NCBI RefSeq assembly: GCF_002531935.1
Contig: NZ_NWSV01000006.1
Span: 124,001 to 188,000 of the forward strand
DNA length: 64,000 nucleotides
Direction of reading: 5' to 3'
Origin: Rhizobium chutanense
GTDB lineage: Bacteria > Pseudomonadota > Alphaproteobacteria > Rhizobiales > Rhizobiaceae
Below are positions 1 through 9,391 of this stretch, piece after piece (position 1 is the stretch's first letter; each line of letters opens with the position of its first letter). The notes beneath the pieces are model-generated. The model saw only the letters and a list, made by a program, of their open reading frames with translations. It was not told the DNA's origin and made no database searches. Made by a program: the position numbers and the translations under genes.

Positions 1-320
1 GAGCAGCCGGTCGTGCCGATCACATGAACGATGCGCGCCTGCGCGGCAAGCCCTGAAAATTCCACGGTTGCGGCAGGCGAGGTGAAGTCGAGCACGCCTT
101 CGGCATCGAGAAAGGCGTTGAGCGGATCGTCGCCGATGATGACGCCGGTCGGGCCGAGACCGGCAATCTCGCCGGCATCCTTGCCGATAAAGGGCGAGCC
201 GGCGCGCTCGACCGCGGCATGCAGCGTCACGCCTTCCATGGAATGAATGAGCCGGATCAGCGTCTGACCCATGCGCCCGGCTGCGCCAACCACCACCAGT
301 TTCATCGCAGCATCGCTCAT
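1..320 (-). CDS. dapB: 4-hydroxy-tetrahydrodipicolinate reductase, N-terminal part (cut by window edge)
   Basis: Reduces 4-hydroxy-tetrahydrodipicolinate in the diaminopimelate/lysine pathway in the cytoplasm. About 106 N-terminal residues are present; the rest lies before base 1. The start is the ATG at 320-318, giving [18 protein letters not shown], which carries the GxxGRMG nucleotide-binding turn of DapB. The later segment with LDFTSP and HVIGTTG matches the conserved DapB core. It is read on the same strand as the ABC exporter, which ends 20 bases upstream of this start. The partial length is the only limit on the call. Confidence 0.93.
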   Translation of the reverse strand, partial: MSDAAMKLVVVGAAGRMGQTLIRLIHSMEGVTLHAAVERAGSPFIGKDAGEIAGLGPTGVIIGDDPLNAFLDAEGVLDFTSPAATVEFSGLAAQARIVHVIGTTGC

Positions 321-339
321 TTCAGTCTCTCATGTCAGG

Positions 340-2127
340 TCAGTTTGAATCGGAGGCCGAAGGCCTCTGCAGATTGTTGAGACGAGCGTAAAGACCGTCG
401 CTGACCTTCGCAAGCGTCTCGTGATTGCCTTCTTCGACGACGCGGCCCTGCTGCATGACGACGATCTTATCGGCGCGCACCACGGTCGAAAGCCGGTGGG
501 CGATGACGACGACGGTGCGTCCGGTCATCGCCTCGTCGAGCGCCTTCTGAACCGCCGCCTCGGATTCGGTGTCGAGGGCCGACGTCGCCTCGTCGAGCAG
601 CAGGATCGGCGCGTTGCGCACCAGGGCACGCGCGATCGACAGCCGCTGGCGCTGGCCGCCCGACAGCGTCACGCCGTTTTCGCCGACGGCCGTCTCGTAA
701 CCCTGCGGCTGTGCCGAGATGAAGTCATGCGCATAGGCAAGCCGGGCCGCTTCTTCCACCTCGGCATCGGTCGCTTCCGGCCGGCCGTAGCGGATATTGT
801 CGCGGATCGTGCCCTCGAACAGATAGGGCTGCTGCGAGACATAGGCGAGCTGCTGACGCAGCGACTTCTTGGTGATATGGGCAATATCCTGGCCGTCGAT
901 CAGGATCTCGCCTTCGCGCGGATCGTAGAAGCGCGGAATGAGGCTGATGACGGTGGATTTGCCGGCGCCCGAGGGACCGACCAGCGCGGTGGTGGCGCCG
1001 CCCTCGGCGACGAAGCTGACGCCGCTGAGCACGCTGTCATTGCCGTAGGCGAAGGACACGTTGCGGAATTCGATCCGCGCCTGCGTCACCGCCAGCGGCT
1101 TTGCATCCGGCAGGTCGCGCTGGCGCGGTTCCATGTCGAGCAGTTCGTAGATCATCCGCGCATTGACGACGGCACGCTCCATCTGCACCTGCAGGCGGGC
1201 AAGCCGGCGGGCCGGATCATAGGCCAGCAGCAAGGCGGTCACGAAGGAGAAGAAGGCGCCCGGGGCCACATTGTAGTAGATCGAGCGGTAGGCGGCATAG
1301 GCGAGCACGCTGGCAACGGCAAAGCCTGCGAAACTCTCCGTCAGCGGCGACGTGCGTTCGGAAAGCCGAGCAATCCGGTTTGCCCGGCTTTCGGCGCCGG
1401 TGATGAGTTTGTTGACCTTGCGCTCCAGTTCGTCTTCCATCGTGAAGGCTTTGACGATGGCAATACCCTGGATCGTCTCCTGCATGGCGCCCAGCACATG
1501 GCTGTTCAAATGCACCGCCTCGCGGGTCGCCGAGCGCAGCCGCTTGGACACATAGCGCAGCGCATAAAGCAGCGGCGGCGCCATGATGAACACGGCAAGG
1601 CTGAGCAGCGGATCCTGGAGGATCATCACGCCGATCAGCGAGATGAAGGTCAAGAGATCGCGCACCGTCGAGGTGATCGTCAGGTTGAGCACGTCGCGGA
1701 TGCCGCTGACGTTCTGGCTCACCTGCGCGGCGATATGGGCGGAGCGCGCCTCGCTGAAGAAGCCGACCGAAAGCGTCATCAGATGCGAATAGAGCCGGCG
1801 CTGGTACCGCGCGACGATATTGTTGCCGACCTTGGAAAGCGCCACCGCCTGGCCGTAGCTGGCAAAACCGCGCAGCACGAAGGCGATGAAGATCGAAAGA
1901 CAGATGATCCAGACGACGTCGGCGCGGCGGTTGGCGAAGGCCTCGTCGATGATCGCTCGCATGATCCAGGCGGTAAACGCCGTCGAAAGCGCCACCACGA
2001 TCAGACAGACGATCGCAAAGACATAGCCCCAGAGATGGTCGCGGCCGTTTTCAGCGATGATCCGCTTCAGGATGCCGGTTACGGTATCGCTGCTGACGCT
2101 CTGCGTTCTGCTTTCCGCCGCTTCCAA
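340..2127 (-). CDS. ABC exporter, fused membrane and ATPase domains (MsbA-like)
   Basis: Half-size ABC exporter of about 595 residues: an N-terminal six-helix ABC transmembrane domain, then a C-terminal nucleotide-binding domain with Walker A GPSGAGKST, signature LSGGQRQR and Walker B ILLLDEATSALD. It would act as a homodimer in the inner membrane; lipid, glycan or peptide export is the family range and the substrate is not readable here. The reading frame stays open back to 2355, but that would run into glk (stop at 2279), so I prefer the TTG at 2127, preceded by AGGAAA. Start confidence is modest; an alternative lies upstream in the open frame. Confidence 0.85.
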   Translation of the reverse strand: MEAAESRTQSVSSDTVTGILKRIIAENGRDHLWGYVFAIVCLIVVALSTAFTAWIMRAIIDEAFANRRADVVWIICLSIFIAFVLRGFASYGQAVALSKVGNNIVARYQRRLYSHLMTLSVGFFSEARSAHIAAQVSQNVSGIRDVLNLTITSTVRDLLTFISLIGVMILQDPLLSLAVFIMAPPLLYALRYVSKRLRSATREAVHLNSHVLGAMQETIQGIAIVKAFTMEDELERKVNKLITGAESRANRIARLSERTSPLTESFAGFAVASVLAYAAYRSIYYNVAPGAFFSFVTALLLAYDPARRLARLQVQMERAVVNARMIYELLDMEPRQRDLPDAKPLAVTQARIEFRNVSFAYGNDSVLSGVSFVAEGGATTALVGPSGAGKSTVISLIPRFYDPREGEILIDGQDIAHITKKSLRQQLAYVSQQPYLFEGTIRDNIRYGRPEATDAEVEEAARLAYAHDFISAQPQGYETAVGENGVTLSGGQRQRLSIARALVRNAPILLLDEATSALDTESEAAVQKALDEAMTGRTVVVIAHRLSTVVRADKIVVMQQGRVVEEGNHETLAKVSDGLYARLNNLQRPSASDSN

Positions 2128-2215
2128 AAATGAGGTTTCCTGTCTCGGACCAAGCGCTCGCGAAGGCGAGGCGCACTTTTGCCGGGGTCTATAAAGAGTT
2201 GGGACCGGTTTGGCT

Positions 2216-2257
2216 AGAGCGCCCAGGCGTCCGGATAGGACGCACCGGGAACGCTCT
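2216..2257. repeat. Palindromic intergenic repeat between glk and the exporter
   Basis: Nested inverted arms: AGAGCG (2216-2221) pairs with CGCTCT (2252-2257), and GCGTCC (2227-2232) with GGACGC (2237-2242). It sits in the 151-base gap between glk and the exporter. Its form matches the short mosaic palindromes common in rhizobial chromosomes; transcribed, it would fold into a hairpin. Confidence 0.6.
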
Positions 2258-2278
2258 CTTTGCCGTGCGCCCCGGAGC

Positions 2279-3304
2279 CTAACGCCGCCAGCGGCGCCCC
2301 TCCGTCGAGACGCCGAAATTGGCCGGCATGCGGGCATAGGAGGAAAGCCCGGCAAGCGCTGCCAAGGGATGCGTCACCACATAGGTCGGGATGGTGCGCA
2401 GCAGGGCCGTATGCGGCGCTTTGTCCTCGAAAGCCAAACGGAATTCCGGTTTCTTCAGCGCCGGGAGGATCTTCTGCGAGATGCCGCCGGAGAGATAAAC
2501 GCCGCCGCGCGCCATGAACACCATCGCCATGTCGCCCGCCACGCGGCCGAGATAGGTGGCAAACAGCGAGACGGTCTCGACGGCCGCCTTGTCGCTGCCG
2601 GCAAGCGCGTGCGAGGTGATGTCGGCCGGATCCTTCATCGTCGGCTGGATGCCGTCGACGATGCAGATGGCGTTATAGAGGTTGACGAGACCGCGCCCGC
2701 AGAGAATCTGCTCGGCCGAAACACGCCCCTCGATCGTCTCGATATGCGGGAAGAGCTGATAGTCGCGCTTGCTGCGCGGCCCGAGATCGATATGGCCGCC
2801 TTCGCCGGGAACCGGGATCCAGCTATGCTGGGCATGCACCAGCCCGCCGACGCCGAGCCCGGTGCCCGGTCCGAGCACGACGCGGGACGCGATCATGTCG
2901 CCGGTGGCGTCGCCGATGCGTTCGCGGTTCTCGTCCGAAAGGGCGGCGACGGCCAGCGCCTGCGCCTCGAAATCGTTAACGACGAGCACGTCCTCGATGC
3001 CGAGGCCTTCGATCATCGTCTTTGGCCGCACCACCCAGTCGCAATTGGTCAACGGGATCTCGTCGTCGTTGATCGGGCCGGCGACGGCAAGGATCGCCGA
3101 GCGCGGCTGCACCGCCGTTTTGTCGAGCACGCCCTTTTGGATCGCTTCGTCGATCGTGGTAAAATCCGCCGTGCGCACGTTCGGAAACTGCTTCGGCTCG
3201 GCATAGGCATCGGTCAGGATGGAGAAGCGGGCATTGGTGCCGCCGATATCGCCGATCAGGATCGGGAAAGGCATGGGAGCGGTGCTGTTGTTCGGTTTTG
3301 GCAT
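2279..3304 (-). CDS. glk: Glucokinase
   Basis: Phosphorylates glucose with ATP at the entry to sugar catabolism. The 341-residue protein has the Glk-type phosphate-binding motif [10 protein letters not shown] near the N-terminus, the middle motif [12 protein letters not shown] and [10 protein letters not shown], and the C-terminal [10 protein letters not shown] typical of bacterial glucokinases of the Glk family (not ROK). The ATG at 3304 is used; an internal Met just before [11 protein letters not shown] is a possible alternative start. It lies 17 bases after mgsA on the same strand, so glk and mgsA probably form a transcription unit. Confidence 0.94.
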   Translation of the reverse strand: MPKPNNSTAPMPFPILIGDIGGTNARFSILTDAYAEPKQFPNVRTADFTTIDEAIQKGVLDKTAVQPRSAILAVAGPINDDEIPLTNCDWVVRPKTMIEGLGIEDVLVVNDFEAQALAVAALSDENRERIGDATGDMIASRVVLGPGTGLGVGGLVHAQHSWIPVPGEGGHIDLGPRSKRDYQLFPHIETIEGRVSAEQILCGRGLVNLYNAICIVDGIQPTMKDPADITSHALAGSDKAAVETVSLFATYLGRVAGDMAMVFMARGGVYLSGGISQKILPALKKPEFRLAFEDKAPHTALLRTIPTYVVTHPLAALAGLSSYARMPANFGVSTEGRRWRR

Positions 3305-3321
3305 GGCCGGTTCCGTGCTGA

Positions 3322-3702
3322 TCAGGCTTCGAGTGTCGGAAGAAGTTTTATAGCGGTCGCGTGGTTGAGCGCCATCGGAATATCGTAAACGATCGCGAGC
3401 CGCATCAGCGCCTTGACGTCGACATCGTGCGGCATCGGCGTCAAGGGGTCGACGAAGAAGATCAGGGCGCCGACCTCGCCGGTCGAAATCAGCGCGCCGA
3501 TCTGCTGGTCGCCGCCGAGCGGTCCGCTTTTCAGCCTCGTGACGTCGAGATCGGGGGCGGCGTCGAGCACCCGCCCGCCGGTCGTGCCGGTGGCGACGAT
3601 CTTCCAGCGGGAGAGAACGTCCCGGTTAGCGCGGGCGAAGTCCGCCATGTCGTCCTTCTTCTGGTCATGCGCAATCAATGCAAGGCATTTACCGCCGGCC
3701 AT
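3322..3702 (-). CDS. mgsA: Methylglyoxal synthase
   Basis: Converts dihydroxyacetone phosphate to methylglyoxal and phosphate, a bypass that relieves sugar-phosphate build-up. The 126-residue protein is of normal family length and has the signature segment [14 protein letters not shown], the TGTTGG phosphate site and FFVDPL. A TTG lies directly before the ATG at 3702; GGAGG is five bases before the ATG and only two before the TTG, so the ATG is chosen. Pairing with glk immediately downstream links glucose phosphorylation to the overflow bypass. Confidence 0.93.
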   Translation of the reverse strand: MAGGKCLALIAHDQKKDDMADFARANRDVLSRWKIVATGTTGGRVLDAAPDLDVTRLKSGPLGGDQQIGALISTGEVGALIFFVDPLTPMPHDVDVKALMRLAIVYDIPMALNHATAIKLLPTLEA

Positions 3703-3787
3703 CAACCCCTCCGCCCAAGCAATTCAATCGATTTGACCGCTTCTATACCAACAGTTTGCGATTTGAAAGACAAGGCGCCGGCGCTTC

Positions 3788-4882
3788 TTATTGGATCGCC
3801 GGCTTGTCGTTCGGAACCGGGCCGACATCGGGCAGTTCCCCGTCGGCATCGGCAGCCGGCTCCGCGGCCGGAGCGGCGGTGAGCGCGCTGGCGGCGGAGG
3901 GCCCGCTCACGGCGGAAAGTCCGCCGTAGGTGGCGGCCTGCATCGAGGCGACAGGAGCGGCGTCGAGCACGGCGGCGCAGGCCTTCGGCAGGTCGGAGAC
4001 CATCATCTCACGCGGCGGCTTTGGCGGCTTGGCGCCGGGCTGGGGCGGTTTCGGCGCCGCCCAGGGTGCCGGCGTGAACCACCAGGCGAGCGACTTGTCG
4101 CAGCCGTCGCCGGCGGTGACAGGGGCCTGCGGCGTGCACCCCGCGGCACCCGGCGGGCACTTGATGCGGATGTGGAAATGCGAGTCATGGCCGTATTCCG
4201 GCCGGAGCTTGCCGAGATTGGTGCGGTCGCCCGTCCAGGTGTCGCACATCTTCTTCTTGATCGCCGGATTGACGAAGATGCGCTCCACTTCGGGATAACT
4301 TGCCGCCAGCATCAACAGCCGCGCCCGCGATGGCGTCCAGACCTTGGGGTCGACGGTCAGAAACTTGTCCTTCTGCAACATCGAGGTGAAGGGCAGGTCC
4401 TCGCGCTCCTGGGCGCTCATGCGGCGCGCCGGCATCGGCGTAAACCAGACATCGGCATCGAGGCCGATCTGATGCGAGGCGTGACCGTTCAACATCGGCC
4501 CGCCGCGCGGCTGCGCAATGTCGCCGACGAGGATGCCCGGCCAGCCGGCATATTTGGCCCCATCCTCAGAAAGACGTTCGAGCAGGGCGATCATCGCCGG
4601 ATTGCCCCAGCGGCGATTGCGCGAAAGCCGCATCGCCTCCCAGGTCGGCCCGTCGGTCGGCAGCGCCACCGCGCCGGTCATGCAGCCTTTCGCGTAAAAG
4701 CCGATCGGCTGCGCCGGTCCCTGCGTCGGCAGGCTGACGGCGCCGAACTGCCCCTTGGCACTGCCGGGGCTCGGCGTCTTCTGCTCGGCGCCGACGTCGC
4801 CGGCCGCAAGGCTTGCGCCGATTGCGCCGGCAAGCGTCAGTTTGCCGAATGTCCTGAAAGCCTGAGCGAAGCCGAAAGCCAT
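3788..4882 (-). CDS. mepA: Penicillin-insensitive murein endopeptidase (MepA, M74)
   Basis: Periplasmic peptidoglycan hydrolase that cuts D-Ala-meso-diaminopimelate cross-links. The 364-residue protein starts with a signal peptide (hydrophobic stretch to about residue 32) and carries the LAS-type zinc motifs: His134, His137 and Asp142 in GHASHQIGLDAD, and His232, His235, His237 in GHDSHFHIR. The C-terminal part after about residue 265 is rich in Pro and Ala and longer than in E. coli MepA. AAGGGA precedes the ATG. It is divergent from yejA across a 289-base gap. Confidence 0.92.
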   Translation of the reverse strand: MAFGFAQAFRTFGKLTLAGAIGASLAAGDVGAEQKTPSPGSAKGQFGAVSLPTQGPAQPIGFYAKGCMTGAVALPTDGPTWEAMRLSRNRRWGNPAMIALLERLSEDGAKYAGWPGILVGDIAQPRGGPMLNGHASHQIGLDADVWFTPMPARRMSAQEREDLPFTSMLQKDKFLTVDPKVWTPSRARLLMLAASYPEVERIFVNPAIKKKMCDTWTGDRTNLGKLRPEYGHDSHFHIRIKCPPGAAGCTPQAPVTAGDGCDKSLAWWFTPAPWAAPKPPQPGAKPPKPPREMMVSDLPKACAAVLDAAPVASMQAATYGGLSAVSGPSAASALTAAPAAEPAADADGELPDVGPVPNDKPAIQ

Positions 4883-5171
4883 ATTATTCCCTTGAAGCGC
4901 TGCCGAAGTGATTTGCGTTCGAACCTATCGTGAAAAGCGATTTTGGTGAATCGATGATTTGCCGGCCGGGCGCAGGATCAGCCGGTGACGGATCGCCGCA
5001 GCGCCTCAACCATCGACAATCCTTCGAGAGGGACTGGCCTTCGACAGGAACTGGCCTTTGGCCGGAGCCGGCGGCTCAAAATTTCGCGAGCCCGGCAAAA
5101 ACCAAACTCTCTCCTGTTTTTCGCCCCTATTTCTCGTATTGTCGAATCCGTCAATATTCAGGGGAAATGGC
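4883..5171. other. Divergent promoter region between mepA and yejA
   Basis: A 289-base gap from which mepA (minus) and yejA (plus) are read. It must hold at least two promoters. I see no convincing palindromic operator, RNA gene or small coding frame in it. Confidence 0.5.
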
Positions 5172-7004
5172 ATGGCGGTTCTGTGGTCGAAAATCGGTCT
5201 GTTTCTGGCACTTGCGGGTGTTTTGACGCCCGTGATGGCAGTGGCTGAGGACCAGCCGTTTCAAATGGGCAGCTCGGTTATCAGCGACATGAAGTACAAG
5301 CCGGGTTTTGCGCATTTCGATTACGTCAATCCCGATGCCCCAAAGGGCGGCGACCTGCGCCTTTCCGCAAGCGGCGCCTTCGACACCTTCAATCCGCTGC
5401 TTGCCAAAGGCCAGACGGCGGTCGGTCTGACGCTTGTATACGACACTTTGATGAAGCCCGCCGATGACGAGCTCCTTGTCTCCTACGGCCTGCTTGCCGA
5501 AGGACTGTCCTTTCCTTCTGACGTTTCCAGCGCGACCTTTCGGCTGCGCAAGGAGGCGAAATGGGCGGATGGTCAGCCGGTAACGCCCGAAGACGTCATC
5601 TTCAGCCTTGATAAGGCCAAGGAACTCAATCCCGTCAACGCGAACTATTATCGCCACGTGGTAAAGGCCGAAAAGACCGGCGACCGCGATGTCACCTTCA
5701 CCTTCGACGAGAAGAACAATCGGGAGCTCCCGAATATTCTCGGCCAGTTGGTGGTCGTGCCGAAACATTGGTGGGAGGGGCAGGGACCGGACGGCAAGCC
5801 GCGCGACATCTCAAAGACGACGCTCGAGCCGGTGATGGGTTCGGGACCTTACAAGATCGCATCCTTTTCGCCCGGCGCGACGATCCGTTATGAACTGCGT
5901 GACGACTATTGGGGCAAAGACCTCAACGTGAATGTCGGCCAGAACAATTTCCGCAACGTCCTCTATACCTATTTCGGGGACCGGGATGTCGAGTTCGAGG
6001 CGTTTCGCGCCGGTAACAGCGACTACTGGCAAGAGACGACGGCCGCCCGCTGGGCGACGGGATATGATTTTCCCGCGGTGAAGGAGGGACGCGTCAAGAA
6101 GGAGGAGGTGGCCAACCCGCTTCGCTCCACCGGCATCCTGCAGGCGCTGGTGCCCAACATGCGGCGTGATCTCTTCAAGGACATCAGGGTTCGCGAAGCC
6201 TTGAACTATGGGTTCGACTTCGAGGAACTGAACCGCACCGTTGCTTTCAACAGCTACAAACGCATCGACAGCTATTTCTGGAACACCGAACTTGCCTCTT
6301 CCGGCCTGCCGCAGGGGAGAGAGCTGGAAATTCTGCAGGGCATGAAGGACAAGATTCCCTCTGAGGTCTTCACCACGCCCTACACCAATCCGGTCGGCGG
6401 CGATCCGCAGAAAAGCCGCGACAACCTCCGCAAGGCGATTGCGCTGCTGAAAGATGCCGGTTGGGAGATCAAGAACAATCGCATGGTCAATACCAAGACC
6501 GGCCAGCCGATGAGCTTCGAGATCCTATTGTCGAGCCCGATACTGGAACGTTGGGCCGTGCCCTATGCCAATAATCTCAAGAAAATCGGCATCGATGCGC
6601 GGGTGCGGACGGTCGATGCATCGCAAGCTGTCAATCGCGAACGCAGCTTCGACTATGACATGATCTGGAATGTCTGGGCGCAGAGCATGAACCCCGGCAA
6701 CGAACAGGGCGATTATTGGGGATCCACTTCGGTCAACCAGCAAGGCTCCCACAATTATGCCGGCATTGCCAACCCGGCGGTCGATGAACTCATTCGCATG
6801 ATTATCTTCGCGCCGAACCGGGATGAACAGGTTGCAGCCATCAAAGCCATGGATCGGGTATTGCTGGCAAATCACTACGTCATCCCGCTGTTCTACCGCG
6901 ATACCTACAACATCGTCTATTGGAACACGGTCACGCATCCGGCCGAGTTTCCGGCCTATGGCCTGGGTTTCCCGGAGGCCTGGTGGTCCACCTCGGCAAA
7001 ATGA
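5172..7004 (+). CDS. yejA: Peptide ABC transporter periplasmic binding protein YejA
   Basis: Extracellular solute-binding protein family 5, about 610 residues, close to YejA length. A signal peptide (MAVLWSKIGLFLALAGVL...) ends near an AxA site around residue 25, so the mature protein is periplasmic. The frame is open further upstream, but the ATG at 5172 has AGGGG eight to nine bases before it and gives the signal peptide at the N-terminus. The internal segments NPVGGDP and YAGIANPAVDELI match the YejA type. It is first of a yejA-yejB-yejE-yejF set; the 150-base gap before yejB is the only sizeable one. Confidence 0.93.
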   Translation: MAVLWSKIGLFLALAGVLTPVMAVAEDQPFQMGSSVISDMKYKPGFAHFDYVNPDAPKGGDLRLSASGAFDTFNPLLAKGQTAVGLTLVYDTLMKPADDELLVSYGLLAEGLSFPSDVSSATFRLRKEAKWADGQPVTPEDVIFSLDKAKELNPVNANYYRHVVKAEKTGDRDVTFTFDEKNNRELPNILGQLVVVPKHWWEGQGPDGKPRDISKTTLEPVMGSGPYKIASFSPGATIRYELRDDYWGKDLNVNVGQNNFRNVLYTYFGDRDVEFEAFRAGNSDYWQETTAARWATGYDFPAVKEGRVKKEEVANPLRSTGILQALVPNMRRDLFKDIRVREALNYGFDFEELNRTVAFNSYKRIDSYFWNTELASSGLPQGRELEILQGMKDKIPSEVFTTPYTNPVGGDPQKSRDNLRKAIALLKDAGWEIKNNRMVNTKTGQPMSFEILLSSPILERWAVPYANNLKKIGIDARVRTVDASQAVNRERSFDYDMIWNVWAQSMNPGNEQGDYWGSTSVNQQGSHNYAGIANPAVDELIRMIIFAPNRDEQVAAIKAMDRVLLANHYVIPLFYRDTYNIVYWNTVTHPAEFPAYGLGFPEAWWSTSAK

Positions 7005-7154
7005 GCGGGCTTGCAATAGAGGGGCCCTCGGCTCCAAATGGCACGAGCGAATCACCACACGCCGGCGGGGCCGGCAAGGGAAGGCTGACGGATTGAGCGG
7101 CATTGGACTGGACGGCAGGCAGACGAGAAGAAGATTTCCGGAGGCTGAAGGCTG

Positions 7155-8243
7155 ATGGGCGCCTATGTCATTCGCCGCCTGCTTCTGATGATCCCGACCA
7201 TTATCGGCATCATGGCGATTTCCTTCACTGTCATTCAGTTCGCCCCCGGCGGTCCCGTCGAGCAGGTGATCGCCCAATTGAGCGGCCAGGCCGATGGCGC
7301 CGATCAGCGCTTGTCCGGCGGCGGCGACCTGCTGGGTGATGGAGGAGGGGACGAAGGTTCGAAATATCGTGGCGCCCAGGGCCTTGATCCGGAGCTGATC
7401 GCCAAGCTCGAAAAGCAGTTCGGCTTTGACAAGCCGCCGCTGACGCGGTTCGGCGAGATGATGTGGAATTATATCCGCTTCGATTTCGGCGAGAGCTTCT
7501 TCCGCAACACCTCGGTACTTGAACTCATCAAGGAAAAACTGCCGGTCTCGATCTCGCTCGGCATCTGGATCCTGATCTTCTCCTACGCCATCTCCATCCC
7601 GCTCGGCATCCGCAAGGCAGTGAAGGACGGATCGACCTTCGATGTCTGGACATCAGGCGTCATCGTCGTCGGTTATGCCGTGCCGAGCTTCCTCTTCGGC
7701 ATCCTGCTGATCGTGCTTTTCGCCGGTGGTTCCTTCTACGACTGGTTTCCGCTGCGCGGCCTCGTCTCCGACAATTTCGACCAGCTGGCCTGGTGGCAGA
7801 AGCCGCTCGATTATTTCTGGCATCTCACCTTGCCATTGATCTCGCTTTCCCTCGCCGCCTTCGCCACCACGACGCTTCTGACCAAGAACTCCTTCATCGA
7901 GGAGATCAAGAAGCAATATGTCGTCACCGCCCGCGCCAAGGGCCTGAACGAGCGGCAGGTGCTCTACGGCCATGTCTTCCGCAACGCCATGCTGATCATC
8001 ATCGCCGGTTTTCCCGGCGCCTTCATCTCCGCTTTCTTCACCGGCTCGCTGCTCATCGAGAACATTTTCTCGCTGGATGGCCTCGGCCGCCTCGGTTACC
8101 TCTCGGTGGTCAACCGGGATTATCCGATCGTCTTCGCGACCCTCTACATCTTCTCGCTGCTCGGCCTCGCCGTCAGCCTGATCTCCGACCTGATCTACAC
8201 CTGGATCGATCCGCGCATCGATTTCGAGCGGAGGGATGTCTGA
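7155..8243 (+). CDS. yejB: Peptide ABC transporter permease YejB
   Basis: Inner-membrane permease of 362 residues, DppB/OppB type: N-terminal helix ([18 protein letters not shown]), a periplasmic loop unusually rich in Gly/Asp (about residues 38-75) and C-terminal membrane helices with the EAA-like segment [23 protein letters not shown] seen in parts. The long first loop is a YejB hallmark. GGAGG lies upstream of the ATG. Its stop TGA overlaps the yejE start (TGATG at 8241-8245), indicating translational coupling. Confidence 0.93.
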   Translation: MGAYVIRRLLLMIPTIIGIMAISFTVIQFAPGGPVEQVIAQLSGQADGADQRLSGGGDLLGDGGGDEGSKYRGAQGLDPELIAKLEKQFGFDKPPLTRFGEMMWNYIRFDFGESFFRNTSVLELIKEKLPVSISLGIWILIFSYAISIPLGIRKAVKDGSTFDVWTSGVIVVGYAVPSFLFGILLIVLFAGGSFYDWFPLRGLVSDNFDQLAWWQKPLDYFWHLTLPLISLSLAAFATTTLLTKNSFIEEIKKQYVVTARAKGLNERQVLYGHVFRNAMLIIIAGFPGAFISAFFTGSLLIENIFSLDGLGRLGYLSVVNRDYPIVFATLYIFSLLGLAVSLISDLIYTWIDPRIDFERRDV

Positions 8244-9391
8244 TGGACGCCGCCGCAAATCCTGTCGTCGCAACTCCCGTCAAGCCGCCGCGCAAAGGGC
8301 TGTTGTCGCCGACCAATATCCGCCGCTGGAAGAATTTCCGGGCAAACGGCCGTGGTTACTGGTCGCTGTGGCTGTTCCTGCTGCTGTTCGTGCTCAGCCT
8401 GTTTGCCGAATTCCTCGCCAACGACCGGCCGATCATCGCTTCCTACAAGGGCGAAATTCTCTTTCCCGTGCTGATCGATTATCCCGAGGAGAAGTTCGGC
8501 GGCTTCCTGGCCGAAACCGACTATCGCTCCTCGGTGATCTCAGACGAGATCAATGCCAATGGCTGGATGATCTGGCCGCCGGTGCGCTATTCCTACCGCT
8601 CGGTCAACTCGAACATCCCGCATTCGGCGCCGACCGCTCCCTTCTGGCTGATGACCAAGGAGGAGCGCTGCTCCGGTTATCCGCAAGGGGTGAACGATCC
8701 CGGCTGCACGCTCGGCAATGTCAACTGGCTCGGCACCGACGACCAGGCGCGCGACGTGCTGGCGCGCGTCATCTACGGCTTCCGCATATCGGTGCTCTTC
8801 GGCCTGGCGCTGACCATCTGCTCGGCGATCATCGGCGTAACGGCCGGTGCCGTGCAGGGCTATTTCGGCGGCTGGACCGATCTCTTGCTGCAGCGCTTCA
8901 TCGAGATCTGGTCGTCGATGCCGGTGCTTTACATCCTGCTGATCATCGCCGCCATTCTGCCGCCCGGCTTCTTCGTGCTGCTCGGCATCATGCTGCTCTT
9001 TTCCTGGGTCGGCTTCGTCGGCGTCGTGCGCGCCGAATTCCTGCGCGCCCGCAATTTCGAATATGTCCGCGCCGCCCGCGCCCTCGGCGTCAACAATCGC
9101 ACCATCATGTGGCGCCACCTGCTGCCGAACGCCATGGTGGCGACGCTGACCTTCCTGCCTTTCATCCTCTCCGGCTCGATCACCACGCTGACGTCGCTCG
9201 ATTTCCTCGGCTTCGGCATGCCGCCGGGCTCACCTTCGCTCGGCGAGATGATCGCCCAGGGCAAGTCTAACCTGCAGGCGCCATGGCTGGGGCTGACGGC
9301 CTTCTTCGCCATGTCGATCATGCTGTCCCTGCTGATCTTCATCGGCGAAGCCGTGCGCGATGCCTTCGATCCGAGGAAGACGTTTCAATGA
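8243..9391 (+). CDS. yejE: Peptide ABC transporter permease YejE
   Basis: Second permease, 382 residues, DppC/OppC type. It has an N-terminal cytoplasmic tail, a first helix (WSLWLFLLLFVLSLF), a large periplasmic domain of about 150 residues with paired Cys (ERCSGYPQG and DPGCTLG) and a C-terminal helical bundle with the RAARALGVNNR coupling segment. The extended periplasmic domain is typical of YejE. The start ATG overlaps the yejB stop by one base; its own stop overlaps the yejF start as ATGA. Confidence 0.93.
   Translation: MDAAANPVVATPVKPPRKGLLSPTNIRRWKNFRANGRGYWSLWLFLLLFVLSLFAEFLANDRPIIASYKGEILFPVLIDYPEEKFGGFLAETDYRSSVISDEINANGWMIWPPVRYSYRSVNSNIPHSAPTAPFWLMTKEERCSGYPQGVNDPGCTLGNVNWLGTDDQARDVLARVIYGFRISVLFGLALTICSAIIGVTAGAVQGYFGGWTDLLLQRFIEIWSSMPVLYILLIIAAILPPGFFVLLGIMLLFSWVGFVGVVRAEFLRARNFEYVRAARALGVNNRTIMWRHLLPNAMVATLTFLPFILSGSITTLTSLDFLGFGMPPGSPSLGEMIAQGKSNLQAPWLGLTAFFAMSIMLSLLIFIGEAVRDAFDPRKTFQ

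Noticed and set aside
421..2133. Long plus-strand frame opposite the ABC exporter
   Set aside because: It is a GC-bias shadow: the product is His/Asp/Arg-rich with no family motifs, while the minus strand encodes a complete ABC exporter.
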